A DNA stretch of 64,000 nucleotides from positions 1 to 64,000 of the forward strand of contig CANRNI010000013.1 of NCBI GenBank assembly GCA_947631945.1, given 5' to 3'. Source of the DNA: an uncultured Clostridia bacterium (GTDB lineage: Bacteria > Bacillota > Clostridia > Oscillospirales > Acutalibacteraceae). This document shows, piece after piece, positions 9,827 through 21,814 of this stretch. The translations under genes and the position numbers were made by a program. The notes under the pieces were generated by a model. It was not told the DNA's origin and made no database searches. It saw only the letters and a list, made by a program, of their open reading frames with translations. Positions within the stretch are counted from its first letter, which is position 1; every line of letters starts with the position of its first letter.

Positions 9827-10813
9827 TTACATTATTTCGGACAGTATTGAAATTATTTTAGCGGTGCTTTCCGTATATCCTCTTGTCGTAAGCATATTCG
9901 GAGGAATTTTTTCACTCAGCGTTATAACCGTCATTTGTGTATTGTTCGTAGGGTCGGGCATTATGTTGTATATTTCCTTTATCTCGCCGTTAACCGCGTA
10001 AAAAGCTATTTTTTTCTCACCGACGGTAAACGTGTAAACATCATACACGGTTGAGCCGCTCTTTTCCTTTGTGAGAACAGGCTTGCCGTAATCCTCTACT
10101 ATACCGAACGTTATGCCGTCGAGCAGGTAATCGAAATCAAGGTCAACGTTGAAAGCCTTCATAAGGTCGGAGAGGTTCGCGTAATACTTTTTGTTGCTGC
10201 TGTCTACAAGCTTCATATAAGTTACTCCGCCATTCATAAAAATGGAAACCTCTATTCCTTCTATAGGCATAACGATTTCAACGTTATTGTTTTTCGTCGC
10301 GAATTTTACCGGAGTTTCCAAATTGCCGTCCTGCGCTATTGCTTCCATGTAGAATTTTCCCGCGAAAAACGCGTCGATAGCCGCAGGATATTCGTCAACC
10401 ACTTTGCTCGGCTCTTCCGTGGTCGTTTCGGTTGTCGTAGCGGTGGTCGGTTCGGCAACATTGTTCGTTGTAGGCTCATCGGACGGAACTGTCGTTTCGC
10501 CGGCAGATGATTCCGTGGTCACTTCAAACGTTACCTCTGGAATCGGGTCAAGCTTTGCCGAGTATCTCAGTATCGTTCTCGCGTCGGCCGCCGTAACGTT
10601 TCCGTCAAAATTGGTATCGGCTATTTTTTTATCTTCCTCCGACGCAGGGTCAAGCTGCGCCGCCATACGCAGAACCTGGCGCGCGTCGGAAGCCGTGTGC
10701 TGACCGTCTTTGTTTATATCTCCGAGAGTGACGCTTTGCGCGAACGACAGAACCGCCGCCGAGGAGCAAACGATAGCTATTGTAAGAATGGCTGCAATTA
10801 TTTTGTTTTTCAT
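9827..10813 (-). CDS. Secreted protein with N-terminal dockerin type I domain
   Basis: Signal peptide MKNKIIAAILTIAIVCSSAAVLSFA; duplicated LGDINKDGQHTASDARQVLR / IADTNFDGNVTAADARTILR; T/E-rich linker. Confidence 0.85.
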   Translation of the reverse strand: MKNKIIAAILTIAIVCSSAAVLSFAQSVTLGDINKDGQHTASDARQVLRMAAQLDPASEEDKKIADTNFDGNVTAADARTILRYSAKLDPIPEVTFEVTTESSAGETTVPSDEPTTNNVAEPTTATTTETTTEEPSKVVDEYPAAIDAFFAGKFYMEAIAQDGNLETPVKFATKNNNVEIVMPIEGIEVSIFMNGGVTYMKLVDSSNKKYYANLSDLMKAFNVDLDFDYLLDGITFGIVEDYGKPVLTKEKSGSTVYDVYTFTVGEKKIAFYAVNGEIKEIYNIMPDPTNNTQMTVITLSEKIPPNMLTTRGYTESTAKIISILSEIM

Positions 10814-10977
10814 TAATATCAATCCTTTCCCGCCTATTCTTTTAATATATTATATCATATGGTTTTTATTTTTACAACACCTAAAAATTTAATATTGTTC
10901 ATAATATTGCTTGAAAAAACTTGTGTATTGTGCTATCATAGAATAGATTTGTTATATTTACGGAGGATATTTGTTTT

Positions 10978-12195
10978 ATGGATACCTGCCCTGTGGTAAT
11001 TATTCCCGGAATATCGCGGTTAAAATTATTTACTGCCGACGAAACGGGAAATAGAATAAAAAGCGCTTGGCCGCCCGAGCTTGACGAAAAATCCGTTATG
11101 AATGAAATAAAAAGCTCGCTTATGAAAATGATGATTTTCAGAAAGGACGGAGGCTTTTCCGATAAGATTGCGGAAATAATAAGCGGTATCGCCGAACCGC
11201 TCTCGGTAAACTCCGACGGCTCAAAGAAGTATAACGTACAGCCTGTTTTTTATAATAAATCTCTTGCCGAATGCTCCGAGGAAGAAAAGAACGAGATATA
11301 TAAAGATTTTCCTCTTAAAGAACACGGAGAAACAATCGGTGAAGAAAATATTTTTTACTTTACATACGACCCGTTCGGGGATATTTTCGATATCGCTGAA
11401 AAATTTGACGAATTTATAAGCTTTGTAAAATCAAAGACGGGAAAAGATAAGATAAACGTTATAGCCGTGAGCGTCGGCGGAGCGGTGCTTAAAGCATATT
11501 TGCATAAATACGGCGAAAAAAACGATACGGGTAAGATTGTAAATATCGTTTCCGCCCTCGGAGGTATTTCGCTTATTGCGGATTTGTTCGAGGATAAGCT
11601 TAACCTTGACGACCCCGTAAAGCTTCTTTCAGGGTTGGGAGGAAAAGCCGCGTCGCTATCCTCTGCAATAGCAATGTTTCCGCCGGAAGTTATCGCAAGC
11701 ACGATAAAAAAATCGCTTGACGTTATAAAAAGCAAGCTGATTTTTAACTGCACCTTTATGTGGGCTCTTATACCATGTAACCGTTTTGACGGTATATACA
11801 ACAATTTAAAGGACTGTACGGATTCTGTTCTTAAAGAAAAAATAACGGCGCTGCGCGAATGTTCCTCCGGCCTTGCGGAGGCAGTAAAAAACAGGGAATT
11901 TTATATCCTCTGCGGTTACGGCTCGGAGCTTATTCCGATAGCTTCCCGCAGCGGAATATCGTCCGACGGCATAATTGATATTAGTTCTTCTTCCCTCGGA
12001 GCAGTATGCGCCGATATTAATTCAAAGCCCGATATAAGCGAATGTGTTTTCCCCGATACCACGTGGTTCTTTAAAAATCAGGGACACGTTTCGGCGTCTT
12101 GCAATGATGATCTTATTTCTCTCGCCGTTAAAATAATGACGGGTGATATAGAAAACGTATACTCGGATCCGTCGTATCCGCAGTTAAAATACTGA
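10978..12195 (+). CDS. Alpha/beta hydrolase (LCAT/lipase-like)
   Basis: VVIIPGI, KINVIAVSVGGAVLKAYLHKYG nucleophile-elbow-like motif, NQGHVSA. Confidence 0.65.
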   Translation: MDTCPVVIIPGISRLKLFTADETGNRIKSAWPPELDEKSVMNEIKSSLMKMMIFRKDGGFSDKIAEIISGIAEPLSVNSDGSKKYNVQPVFYNKSLAECSEEEKNEIYKDFPLKEHGETIGEENIFYFTYDPFGDIFDIAEKFDEFISFVKSKTGKDKINVIAVSVGGAVLKAYLHKYGEKNDTGKIVNIVSALGGISLIADLFEDKLNLDDPVKLLSGLGGKAASLSSAIAMFPPEVIASTIKKSLDVIKSKLIFNCTFMWALIPCNRFDGIYNNLKDCTDSVLKEKITALRECSSGLAEAVKNREFYILCGYGSELIPIASRSGISSDGIIDISSSSLGAVCADINSKPDISECVFPDTTWFFKNQGHVSASCNDDLISLAVKIMTGDIENVYSDPSYPQLKY

Positions 12196-12269
12196 ACTGT
12201 AATTGAAAAATGATAACGGCTTAATCAGTGCTTTCTTAGGTAACAATTAAAATCGGAGGAAAATACAGG

Positions 12270-12992
12270 ATGCCTGATGTTGAATATGCTATAAAAGTCA
12301 GAAATCTTAATAAATCTTATGTAAAGGGGCGGCCGGTGCTTTCAGACGTGTCGTTTGATATACCTGCGGGCAAAATCGTAGGACTTCTCGGTCCAAACGG
12401 CTGCGGAAAAACGACGCTTCTGAAAATTCTTTCGGGCTGTATACACGATTACAGCGGAAAAATCATAATAGGCGGCCATCAGCCGGGAGTCATAACAAAA
12501 GCCAACACCGCTTTTCTGCCCGATACGACTTATCTTGCCGATTATTTCAGAACAATAGACGCGATAGATTATTTTAACGACTTCTTCTATGATTTTGACA
12601 GAAACAAGGCTCTTGAATTTACAAAGCGCTTTAATCTTGACCTTAAACAGAAAATAAAAACCATGTCGAAGGGTATGCAGGAAAAGGTGCAGCTTCTGCT
12701 GATAATGTCGAGAGCCGCGAAGCTCTATTTGCTCGACGAGCCTTTGGGCGGCGTTGACCCTGCGGCGCGGGAAAATATTCTCGACATGATAATGTCAAAC
12801 TATGCGGAGAAATCCACGCTTATACTTTCGACGCATATGGTAAACGACCTCGAAGCGAGCTTCAATCATATCCTGATTCTCGGACACGGCAGAGTTCTCG
12901 TCAACACGTCGGTCGATAACGTAAGAAAGAGCGGAAAATCACTTGAGGAAGTATTTAAGGAGGTAATCGGAAATGATTGGGAAGTTGATTAA
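12270..12992 (+). CDS. ABC transporter ATP-binding protein
   Basis: GLLGPNGCGKTTLLK Walker A, MSKGMQEKVQ signature, LYLLDEPLGGVD. Confidence 0.95.
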   Translation: MPDVEYAIKVRNLNKSYVKGRPVLSDVSFDIPAGKIVGLLGPNGCGKTTLLKILSGCIHDYSGKIIIGGHQPGVITKANTAFLPDTTYLADYFRTIDAIDYFNDFFYDFDRNKALEFTKRFNLDLKQKIKTMSKGMQEKVQLLLIMSRAAKLYLLDEPLGGVDPAARENILDMIMSNYAEKSTLILSTHMVNDLEASFNHILILGHGRVLVNTSVDNVRKSGKSLEEVFKEVIGNDWEVD

Positions 12993-13800
12993 GCACGATT
13001 TGATTGCAGGCGCGAGAAGAATGGGCAATATATATCTTGCCGCGGTCATCGCCTGCGCGGCCATGCTTTTTTCGGCGTTTTTGAAAAGCGGCTTTTTAAG
13101 GTTTCTGACCTCCTCGGCAGTTGTTGTAATAGCGTTTATCGCCGTAATCGTGACCTTTGTTTCTGTAGTGTTCGGCGCGAATAAAAGTCTTTTCGGCAGG
13201 GAAGGGTATCTTACTCAAACGCTGCCCGTAAGAACAAGCTCTCTGATTTTTTCAAAATGGCTTACTTCGTCTGTCTGGGTTATAATAAGCTACTCTCTCG
13301 CGGCTGTAACGTTTGTGGGAGTTGCGATATACTGGACAAGCGAAAATCAGGACGGAGCGGAAGTTTACGATATGATTTATTCGCTTTTGCAGAGCTTCGG
13401 CATAGGCGCGGAATCGGTTTATACGACTTATCTTATAATAAGCGCGGTTATAGGTCTTTTCAACGCTTGTATATTCGTAATGTTCGTGCTTTTTGCGATT
13501 ACTCTTTCAAATATAAGACCTTTTCATAAGCTCGGCTCGTTCGGAGTTATACTGTATCTTGCCCTTACCGTGTTTATTATTCAGGGAATATCTTACGGTC
13601 TTGAGAGCCTTTGCGATATTACGCTTATAATACGGGAGTCGGGCGTTTCGATGTCGGTCGATGCGGCGGCGATAGACGAGGCGTCAAGAACGGGAGCCTT
13701 GCTTATAGGCTTTACCGGAGTTTATTTCAAGGCGCTTGTAACGGTGTTTATCTATATTTTGACCGTTCAGCTTACGGAGCTTAAAATCAATCTGAAATAA
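12973..13800 (+). CDS. ABC-2 type permease
   Basis: Overlaps the ATPase gene 3' end; multiple hydrophobic segments. Confidence 0.8.
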   Translation: MIGKLIKHDLIAGARRMGNIYLAAVIACAAMLFSAFLKSGFLRFLTSSAVVVIAFIAVIVTFVSVVFGANKSLFGREGYLTQTLPVRTSSLIFSKWLTSSVWVIISYSLAAVTFVGVAIYWTSENQDGAEVYDMIYSLLQSFGIGAESVYTTYLIISAVIGLFNACIFVMFVLFAITLSNIRPFHKLGSFGVILYLALTVFIIQGISYGLESLCDITLIIRESGVSMSVDAAAIDEASRTGALLIGFTGVYFKALVTVFIYILTVQLTELKINLK

Positions 13801-13839
13801 GTTATGAAAAAAGATATCGGCGGCAACAAAATGAAATAG

Positions 13840-14460
13840 GTGAATGAAAAAATGCAGATAATTGATATTTCAAAGGATATAACCTCCTGCGAGATTTACC
13901 CGGGAGATCCCGAGGTGAAACTAAGCTCTGTAGATACGTTGGAAAGCGGCGGAAGCTGCAATCTTTCCGCAATATATACGGGACTTCATAACGGTACTCA
14001 CGCTGACGCGCCTTTGCATTTTATCGCGGACGGAGACTCGATAGAAAAAGCCGATCTCGGAGTTTTTATAGGAGAATGTCATGTTTTGGAAGCGCCCGGA
14101 AGAGCGCTTACCGGCGAGGATATTGATAATTTGCTCCCTAAGGACGCAAAAAGGGTGCTTTTGAAAAGCGGCGGCAGGGCGTGGCTTACAAAAAGCGCGG
14201 CTGAGGAAATCGCGTTCGCGGGAGTAAAATTGATAGGAACCGACGCGCTGTCCGTCGGGACACATGGCGCACAGACGGAACCTCATGTTGCCCTTTTGAG
14301 AGAAAAAGTCGCGGTAATAGAAAATCTTGAACTTAAAAGCGTAAAGCCCGGAAGATATTTTATGCTTGCGCAGCCGCTTAAAATAGGCGGCGCGGAAGCG
14401 GCGCCTTTAAGAGCGGTGCTTCTCGCGGATTACGTTTTCTGGAGCGGCAGTAAGGCGTAA
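13840..14460 (+). CDS. Cyclase family protein (kynurenine formamidase-like)
   Basis: HNGTHADAPLHFI motif. Confidence 0.85.
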   Translation: MNEKMQIIDISKDITSCEIYPGDPEVKLSSVDTLESGGSCNLSAIYTGLHNGTHADAPLHFIADGDSIEKADLGVFIGECHVLEAPGRALTGEDIDNLLPKDAKRVLLKSGGRAWLTKSAAEEIAFAGVKLIGTDALSVGTHGAQTEPHVALLREKVAVIENLELKSVKPGRYFMLAQPLKIGGAEAAPLRAVLLADYVFWSGSKA

Positions 14461-14474
14461 ACATAAATACGTAA

Positions 14475-14529
14475 TCAATTGACAATTGACAATGTACAAT
14501 TGACAATTGTCAATTAATTGAAAATTGAT
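14475..14529. repeat. Short AT-rich repeat of AATTGACAATTGACAATGTACAATTGACAATT type
   Basis: Same motif recurs at 42080-42140 and 52424-52457. Confidence 0.85.
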
Positions 14530-14569
14530 GTAATGTGCGGTTGAATTGTTGAAAAGGAAGTTTTAATTT

Positions 14570-15031
14570 ATGAAAAGAATCGCAAGCTTTGAGGTTGACC
14601 ACATAAAGCTTCAAAGGGGAATGTACATATCGAGAATCGACGGCGATATAACCACTTATGATATCCGCACGCGAAAACCCAATACCGGCGATGTAATGGA
14701 TAACGCGGCGATACATACGCTGGAGCATCTTTTTGCGACTTATGTGAGAAATTCACGTTTTGCCGACAAAATAATTTATTTCGGTCCTATGGGCTGCCGT
14801 ACCGGATTTTATTTTCTTGTCAGAGATATGTCCGATGAGGACGCGATTGGACTTACAAAAGACGCGTTTAAATTTATTTCTTCATACGAGGGAGATATAC
14901 CCGGAGCGACCGAGGCCGAATGCGGCAACTTTCGGGAACATTCGCTTGAGGGAGCAAAGACCGAAGCGCTGAATTATCTTCCTGTGATTGAAAATATCGG
15001 TACTGCGGATTTAAAATATACAAGTAAGTAA
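14570..15031 (+). CDS. luxS: S-ribosylhomocysteine lyase
   Basis: FEVDHIKLQRGMYISR...HTLEHLFATYVRN...GPMGCRTGFY. Confidence 0.95.
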   Translation: MKRIASFEVDHIKLQRGMYISRIDGDITTYDIRTRKPNTGDVMDNAAIHTLEHLFATYVRNSRFADKIIYFGPMGCRTGFYFLVRDMSDEDAIGLTKDAFKFISSYEGDIPGATEAECGNFREHSLEGAKTEALNYLPVIENIGTADLKYTSK

Positions 15032-15162
15032 CTCAATTTAAGGCAACTTAATGCAACGCCGCAAAATTAGCGGCTAACGCTTTATTCGCTAAAATTTTAT
15101 CATATCGCACAAGATTTATTGACAGTTGACAATTCTACGATGAACTTTAGTACTTAATAAAA

Positions 15163-15198
15163 AAGCCGAACGTGTGCTGTCACGCTCGGCTTTTTTTG
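15163..15198. terminator. Intrinsic terminator after luxS
   Basis: AGCCGAACGTGtgctgtCACGCTCGGCTttttttt. Confidence 0.85.
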
Positions 15199-15249
15199 TT
15201 TCCTTAAGATTGTGCGCAAATGTGTAGGACGGTTTTTGGCAGAGCCGCC

Positions 15250-15576
15250 TTAAACTATTCTCACATGGTTTTTTTTCATAAATTTATCGTCGGACTGGAT
15301 AAGATAAAACAGTCCTCTGAATACCGTGACCGCGACGGGAACAAGAATTAGCGGCGGAGTAAACAGGTAATCAAGAACAAAGAAAATCAGAGTAAAAACA
15401 ATGGTAAGCAATCCTCTTATTACGTTCCTGAGATAAAACTGGTGTATTCCGAATATCCCCAGAATCATGGAAAGCGCCGCCGCTGTATATTTGCTTCTTA
15501 TTGGATGGTTGCTTCTTGCTTCGGCCGAAATAAGCTCTGTGCCGTAAGCCGTGTTCGGATTTTTTTTCTTTGCCAT
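15250..15576 (-). CDS. TM2-domain-like small membrane protein
   Basis: SKYTAAALSMILGIFGIHQFYLRNVIRGLLTIVFTLIFFVLDYLF. Confidence 0.75.
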   Translation of the reverse strand: MAKKKNPNTAYGTELISAEARSNHPIRSKYTAAALSMILGIFGIHQFYLRNVIRGLLTIVFTLIFFVLDYLFTPPLILVPVAVTVFRGLFYLIQSDDKFMKKNHVRIV

Positions 15577-15641
15577 AATATCGCCTCAATCATAACTTTA
15601 TTGTGATTCTTATTTATCACGGTTTTAACCGTATTTTTATT

Positions 15642-15815
15642 TAGGCAATACCGCATAATTATTGTCGTGCAGATGTGCCAAGAGATTTTTCGTCAGATTG
15701 ACAAAAATGACGCAGGAATACTGACGTATTTCAAGGAGTTTTTGGCAAAAATGACGGGAAATCTCGGTGCAGATGCGCGGCAAAGGCGGTAGCCGTTAAT
15801 TGTGCGGTATTGCCT
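15642..15815. repeat. Palindromic element, family A (opposite orientation)
   Basis: GGCAATACCGCATAATTATTGTCGTGCAG...TTAATTGTGCGGTATTGCC; abuts guaB stop. Confidence 0.9.
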
Positions 15816-17318
<1,503 letters not shown>

Positions 17319-17327
17319 TCATATATA

Positions 17328-17506
17328 TTAAGGCAATACCGCACAATTAGCGGCTGCCGCCTTTGCCGTGCATCTGTACTGATATTTTCCGTCATTTTTG
17401 CCAAAAGCTCCTTGAAATACGTCAGTATTCCTGCGTCACTTTTGTCAATCTGACGAAAAATCTCATTGCACATCTGCACGACAATAATTATGCGGTATTG
17501 CCTTAA
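17328..17506. repeat. 179-bp palindromic element, family A
   Basis: TTAAGGCAATACCGCACAATTAGCGG...ATTATGCGGTATTGCCTTAA. Confidence 0.92.
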
Positions 17507-17644
17507 AAGTTATTATACCTCATTTTAATGGCTTGTTCAATCATTTTTTCAAAAAATAAAGCTTCGTTTTCACCGAAAAAAGGCGTGTAAATATTCTGAA
17601 TAATATAAAAAACGATAAAAATACAAAAAAATAAAATTTTTCTC

Positions 17645-17676
17645 TTGACATCTTGAGAAAAACAGTGTAATATAAT
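17645..17676 (+). promoter_or_regulatory. Candidate rpoB promoter
   Basis: TTGACA followed by TAATAT/TATAAT about 17-20 nt downstream. Confidence 0.5.
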
Positions 17677-17837
17677 AAGCTGTATTATAATGGATAGCTA
17701 TACGATTAACGAAATCGAGCTGTATACATTATATCACGGATTCCCAAAAAATCAATAAGGTTTTTTGAGGATTCAAGCAGTTTTTCTCAGGGAATTATTC
17801 CGAAAACGGGAGCAAAAAAGAACGGAGTGATTGATTC

Positions 17838-20800
17838 ATGGTCAATGTGAAACCTGTAAAGCAGGGAAACAGGACAAGAATGAGCTTTGCGCACATCAAC
17901 GATGTTATGGAAATGCCGAATCTCATCGAAGTGCAGAAGAATTCTTATCAGTGGTTCCTTGACAAAGGCCTCAGGGAGGTGTTCAGGGATATCGACGAAA
18001 TTACGGATTACTCGGGTAATCTGTCGCTTATGTTTGTCGATTACCGTATGGACGACAAGCCCAAGTACACCGTGAAGGAGTGCAAGGAGCGCGATACCAC
18101 GTACGCTGTACCCCTCAGAGTTACGGCGAGGCTTATTAACAGAGAAACGGGCGAGATTAAGGATAACGAGGTATACATGGGTGATTTCCCCAAAATGACC
18201 GACAGCGGCACTTTTGTAATTAACGGCGCCGAACGCGTTATCATCTCGCAGCTTGTACGTTCTCCGGGCGTATACTTCGATATGTCCAGAGATAAAACGG
18301 GTAAAAAGATGTTTGCGACAACCGTTATACCCAACAGAGGCGCATGGCTTGAATATGAAACGGATCAGAACGACGTTTTTTACGTAAGAATAGATAAAAC
18401 AAGAAAAATATGCATTACAACGTTTGTAAGAGCGCTGGGCAGCTTCCTTGATGATAATATACTTAATTCAAACAGTCAGATAGACGAATTTTTCGGTTAC
18501 GACGAAAGGATCCGCGCGACGCTTGAAAAGGATAGCACCAAAAATACGGCCGAGGCTCTCCTTGAAGTATACAAGAAGCTGCGTCCCGGCGAGCCGCCTA
18601 CGCTCGATACCGCAAAATCATATCTCGCGGGTCTTTTCTTCGATGAACACCGCTATGATATTTCAAGAGTAGGCAGATATAAATACAATAAAAAGCTCGG
18701 CATTGCCGACAGACTTAAATACCATATTCTCGCCGAAGCGATAGCGGACCCCTCTACAGGCGAAATACTTGCGGACGCGGGCGAAAAAATCACAAAGGCC
18801 AAAGCTCACGAAATCGAACAGGCGGGCGTTGACACCGCTTTTATAGACGTTGACGGAAAAATTGTAAAAATCATATCTACGGGTATGGTAGATATTCTTC
18901 CGTATCTCCCCGATGGCATTACAGCCGAAATGCTTGACAGTATCGGCATTAATGAAAAGGTCAGCTATAAGGCTCTTATGTCGGTTCTCGGCGAATGCGG
19001 CGGAGATATTGACAGTATCATGGAAGCTCTTTCCAAAAACGGCGATATTCTTATTCCTAAGCACATTGTAATTGAAGATATTCTCGCTTCGGTAAACTAC
19101 CTCAATTGTCTTGGCAGCGAAGTAGGCTCTCTTGACGATATCGACCACCTCGGCAATAGAAGAATACGCTCCGTGGGCGAGCTGCTTCAAAACCAGGTAA
19201 GGATTGGCTTTACGAGAATGGAAAGAGTCGTAAAGGAGAGAATGTCCCTCCAGACGCAGGACGGCGACAAGGTTACGCCGCAGGCTCTTATAAATATACG
19301 TCCCGTGGTAGCGGCAATAAAAGAGTTTTTCGGTTCGTCGCCGCTTTCACAGTTCATGGATCAGAATAACCCGCTCGCGGAGCTTACTCACAAGAGAAGG
19401 CTTTCCGCGCTCGGTCCCGGAGGACTTTCGCGTGACCGCGCCGGATTCGAGGTCCGCGACGTACACTATTCGCATTACGGACGTATGTGTCCGATAGAAA
19501 CTCCCGAAGGACCGAATATCGGACTTATATCATCTCTCGCCACGTTTGCGAGAATAAATAAATACGGCTTTGTTGAAGCTCCGTTCCGCCGCGTTGATAA
19601 GGAAACGGGCAGAGTGCTTGACGAGGTCGAATACATGACGGCAGACGTCGAGGACGAATTTATGGTCGCTCAGGCGAACGAACCTCTCGATGAATACGGT
19701 CATTTCATGAACGAAAGGGTAACGGTTAGATACCGCGATGAGTTCCGCGAAATTCCGGCTTCCGAAGCCGATTATATGGACGTTTCTCCGAAAATGGTAG
19801 TTTCGGTGGCGACGGCGATGATTCCTTTCCTTGAAAACGACGACGCGAACCGAGCCTTGATGGGTTCAAATATGCAGAAGCAGGCGGTTCCTCTGCTTAA
19901 AACGGATTCGCCTATAGTCGGCACGGGTATGGAGTATAAGGCGGCCGTTGACTCGGGCGTTACGGTCCTTGCCAAACGCTCCGGAACAGTTACCAAGGTA
20001 TCGGCCGATACGATAGTCGTTTCGTCTGACGAAGGCGGCATAGACGTTTATGAGCTGATAAAATTCATGCGCTCCAACAACGGCACCTGTCTTAATCAGA
20101 AACCGATTGTAGAGGCCGGTCAGCACGTTGAAAAAGACGAGGTTATAGCGGACGGCCCCGCAACGGACGGCGGAGAAATATCGCTCGGCAAAAACGCTCT
20201 CATAGGTTTTATGACTTGGGAAGGCTATAACTACGAGGACGCTGTTCTGCTTAACGAAAAGCTGGTAAGAGACGACGTTTATACGTCGATTCATATAGAA
20301 GAATACGAAATTGAGGCGCGCGACACAAAACTCGGCGCTGAGGAAATCACAAGGGATATACCGAACGTAGGCGAGGACGCTCTCAAGGATTTGAACGAGG
20401 AGGGTATTATCCGTATAGGAGCGGAGGTACAATCGGGAGATATACTTGTAGGTAAGGTAACGCCAAAGGGTGAAACGGAGCTTACAAGCGAGGAAAGGCT
20501 GTTGAGAGCTATTTTCGGCGAAAAGGCGCGCGAAGTAAGAGATACTTCTCTTAAAGTTCCTCACGGCGAATACGGAATAGTAGTAGATGTTGAGGTATTT
20601 ACAAGGGAAAACAGCGACGAGTTAAGCCCGGGCGTTAATAAGGTAGTGCGCTGTTATATAGCTCAGAAGAGAAAGATAAGCGTAGGCGACAAAATGGCGG
20701 GACGCCACGGAAACAAGGGCGTTGTTTCAAGGATACTTCCTCAGGAGGATATGCCGTTCCTGCCGGACGGCACGCCGCTCGATATAGTTCTTAACCCCCT

Positions 20801-21656
20801 CGGCGTTCCCTCCCGAATGAATATAGGTCAGGTTCTCGAGGTAACTTTAGGTTACGCCTGCAAAAAGCTCGGCTGGAAAATCATGACTCCCGTATTCGAC
20901 GGCGCTCATGAGGCCGATATAGTAGAGTGTCTCAAAATGGCAGGGCTGAGCGAGGACGGAAAAACAGTTCTTTACGACGGGCGTACAGGCCAGCCGTTTG
21001 ACAACAGGGTAACGGTCGGAATTATGTACTTCCTTAAACTGCATCACCTTGTTGATGATAAGATACACGCGCGTTCCACAGGTCCGTACTCCATGGTTAC
21101 TCAGCAGCCGCTCGGCGGTAAGGCGCAGTTCGGCGGTCAGCGTTTCGGTGAAATGGAAGTTTGGGCGCTCGAAGCTTACGGCGCGGCTTACACGCTTCAG
21201 GAAATCCTTACAATCAAATCCGACGATGTAGTCGGCAGAGTAAAGACGTATGAATCAATCGTAAAGGGTCAGAACGTACCCAAGCCCGGTATTCCCGAGT
21301 CCTTTAAGGTTCTTATAAAAGAGCTTCAGTCGCTTTGTCTTGATGTAAGAGTGCTCGACGAAAACGACGAGGAAATCGACCTTAAACAGGATTTCGATGA
21401 CGACGGCGTTGATTTCGCTCCGTCGGAGCGGGGTGAAATCGTCAATGACGCGGAGGGAGCGGAAGGCTTCGGCATTGAAGAAATTCCCGACAGCGATGAA
21501 GACGACGATGAATTTGGTCTTTTTGATGAAAACGACGAGGACGAAGAGGATTACGGCTCGGAAACGCTCGATTCCGATGACGAAGACGAGAGTTTTGACG
21601 ATATCGCCTCGCAGATAAATCAGTTCCTTGAAAACGATGAGGACGATGAATATTAA
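17838..21656 (+). CDS. rpoB: DNA-directed RNA polymerase subunit beta
   Basis: 1272 aa, canonical RpoB motifs ([43 protein letters not shown]), acidic C-terminal tail. Confidence 0.99.
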   Translation: MVNVKPVKQGNRTRMSFAHINDVMEMPNLIEVQKNSYQWFLDKGLREVFRDIDEITDYSGNLSLMFVDYRMDDKPKYTVKECKERDTTYAVPLRVTARLINRETGEIKDNEVYMGDFPKMTDSGTFVINGAERVIISQLVRSPGVYFDMSRDKTGKKMFATTVIPNRGAWLEYETDQNDVFYVRIDKTRKICITTFVRALGSFLDDNILNSNSQIDEFFGYDERIRATLEKDSTKNTAEALLEVYKKLRPGEPPTLDTAKSYLAGLFFDEHRYDISRVGRYKYNKKLGIADRLKYHILAEAIADPSTGEILADAGEKITKAKAHEIEQAGVDTAFIDVDGKIVKIISTGMVDILPYLPDGITAEMLDSIGINEKVSYKALMSVLGECGGDIDSIMEALSKNGDILIPKHIVIEDILASVNYLNCLGSEVGSLDDIDHLGNRRIRSVGELLQNQVRIGFTRMERVVKERMSLQTQDGDKVTPQALINIRPVVAAIKEFFGSSPLSQFMDQNNPLAELTHKRRLSALGPGGLSRDRAGFEVRDVHYSHYGRMCPIETPEGPNIGLISSLATFARINKYGFVEAPFRRVDKETGRVLDEVEYMTADVEDEFMVAQANEPLDEYGHFMNERVTVRYRDEFREIPASEADYMDVSPKMVVSVATAMIPFLENDDANRALMGSNMQKQAVPLLKTDSPIVGTGMEYKAAVDSGVTVLAKRSGTVTKVSADTIVVSSDEGGIDVYELIKFMRSNNGTCLNQKPIVEAGQHVEKDEVIADGPATDGGEISLGKNALIGFMTWEGYNYEDAVLLNEKLVRDDVYTSIHIEEYEIEARDTKLGAEEITRDIPNVGEDALKDLNEEGIIRIGAEVQSGDILVGKVTPKGETELTSEERLLRAIFGEKAREVRDTSLKVPHGEYGIVVDVEVFTRENSDELSPGVNKVVRCYIAQKRKISVGDKMAGRHGNKGVVSRILPQEDMPFLPDGTPLDIVLNPLGVPSRMNIGQVLEVTLGYACKKLGWKIMTPVFDGAHEADIVECLKMAGLSEDGKTVLYDGRTGQPFDNRVTVGIMYFLKLHHLVDDKIHARSTGPYSMVTQQPLGGKAQFGGQRFGEMEVWALEAYGAAYTLQEILTIKSDDVVGRVKTYESIVKGQNVPKPGIPESFKVLIKELQSLCLDVRVLDENDEEIDLKQDFDDDGVDFAPSERGEIVNDAEGAEGFGIEEIPDSDEDDDEFGLFDENDEDEEDYGSETLDSDDEDESFDDIASQINQFLENDEDDEY

Positions 21657-21676
21657 TTAATGAATATTAATCGGAG

Positions 21677-21781
21677 TTAAGGCAATACCGCTTGAATTTC
21701 GTTTGCAGCCGCGCCGCCGGATTTTTCGCAGAGGCGATGCGCTGCAAATGAGTCAGCCGCCGGCTGCGCGGCGTTGTTAAC
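21677..21781. repeat. Short element with family A-like ends inside the rpoB-rpoC gap
   Basis: TTAAGGCAATACCGC...GCGGCGTTGTTAAC, GC-rich interior. Confidence 0.6.
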
Positions 21782-21814
21782 AGGTTAGATAATAAAAGGA
21801 AGAAGGAATCCTGT

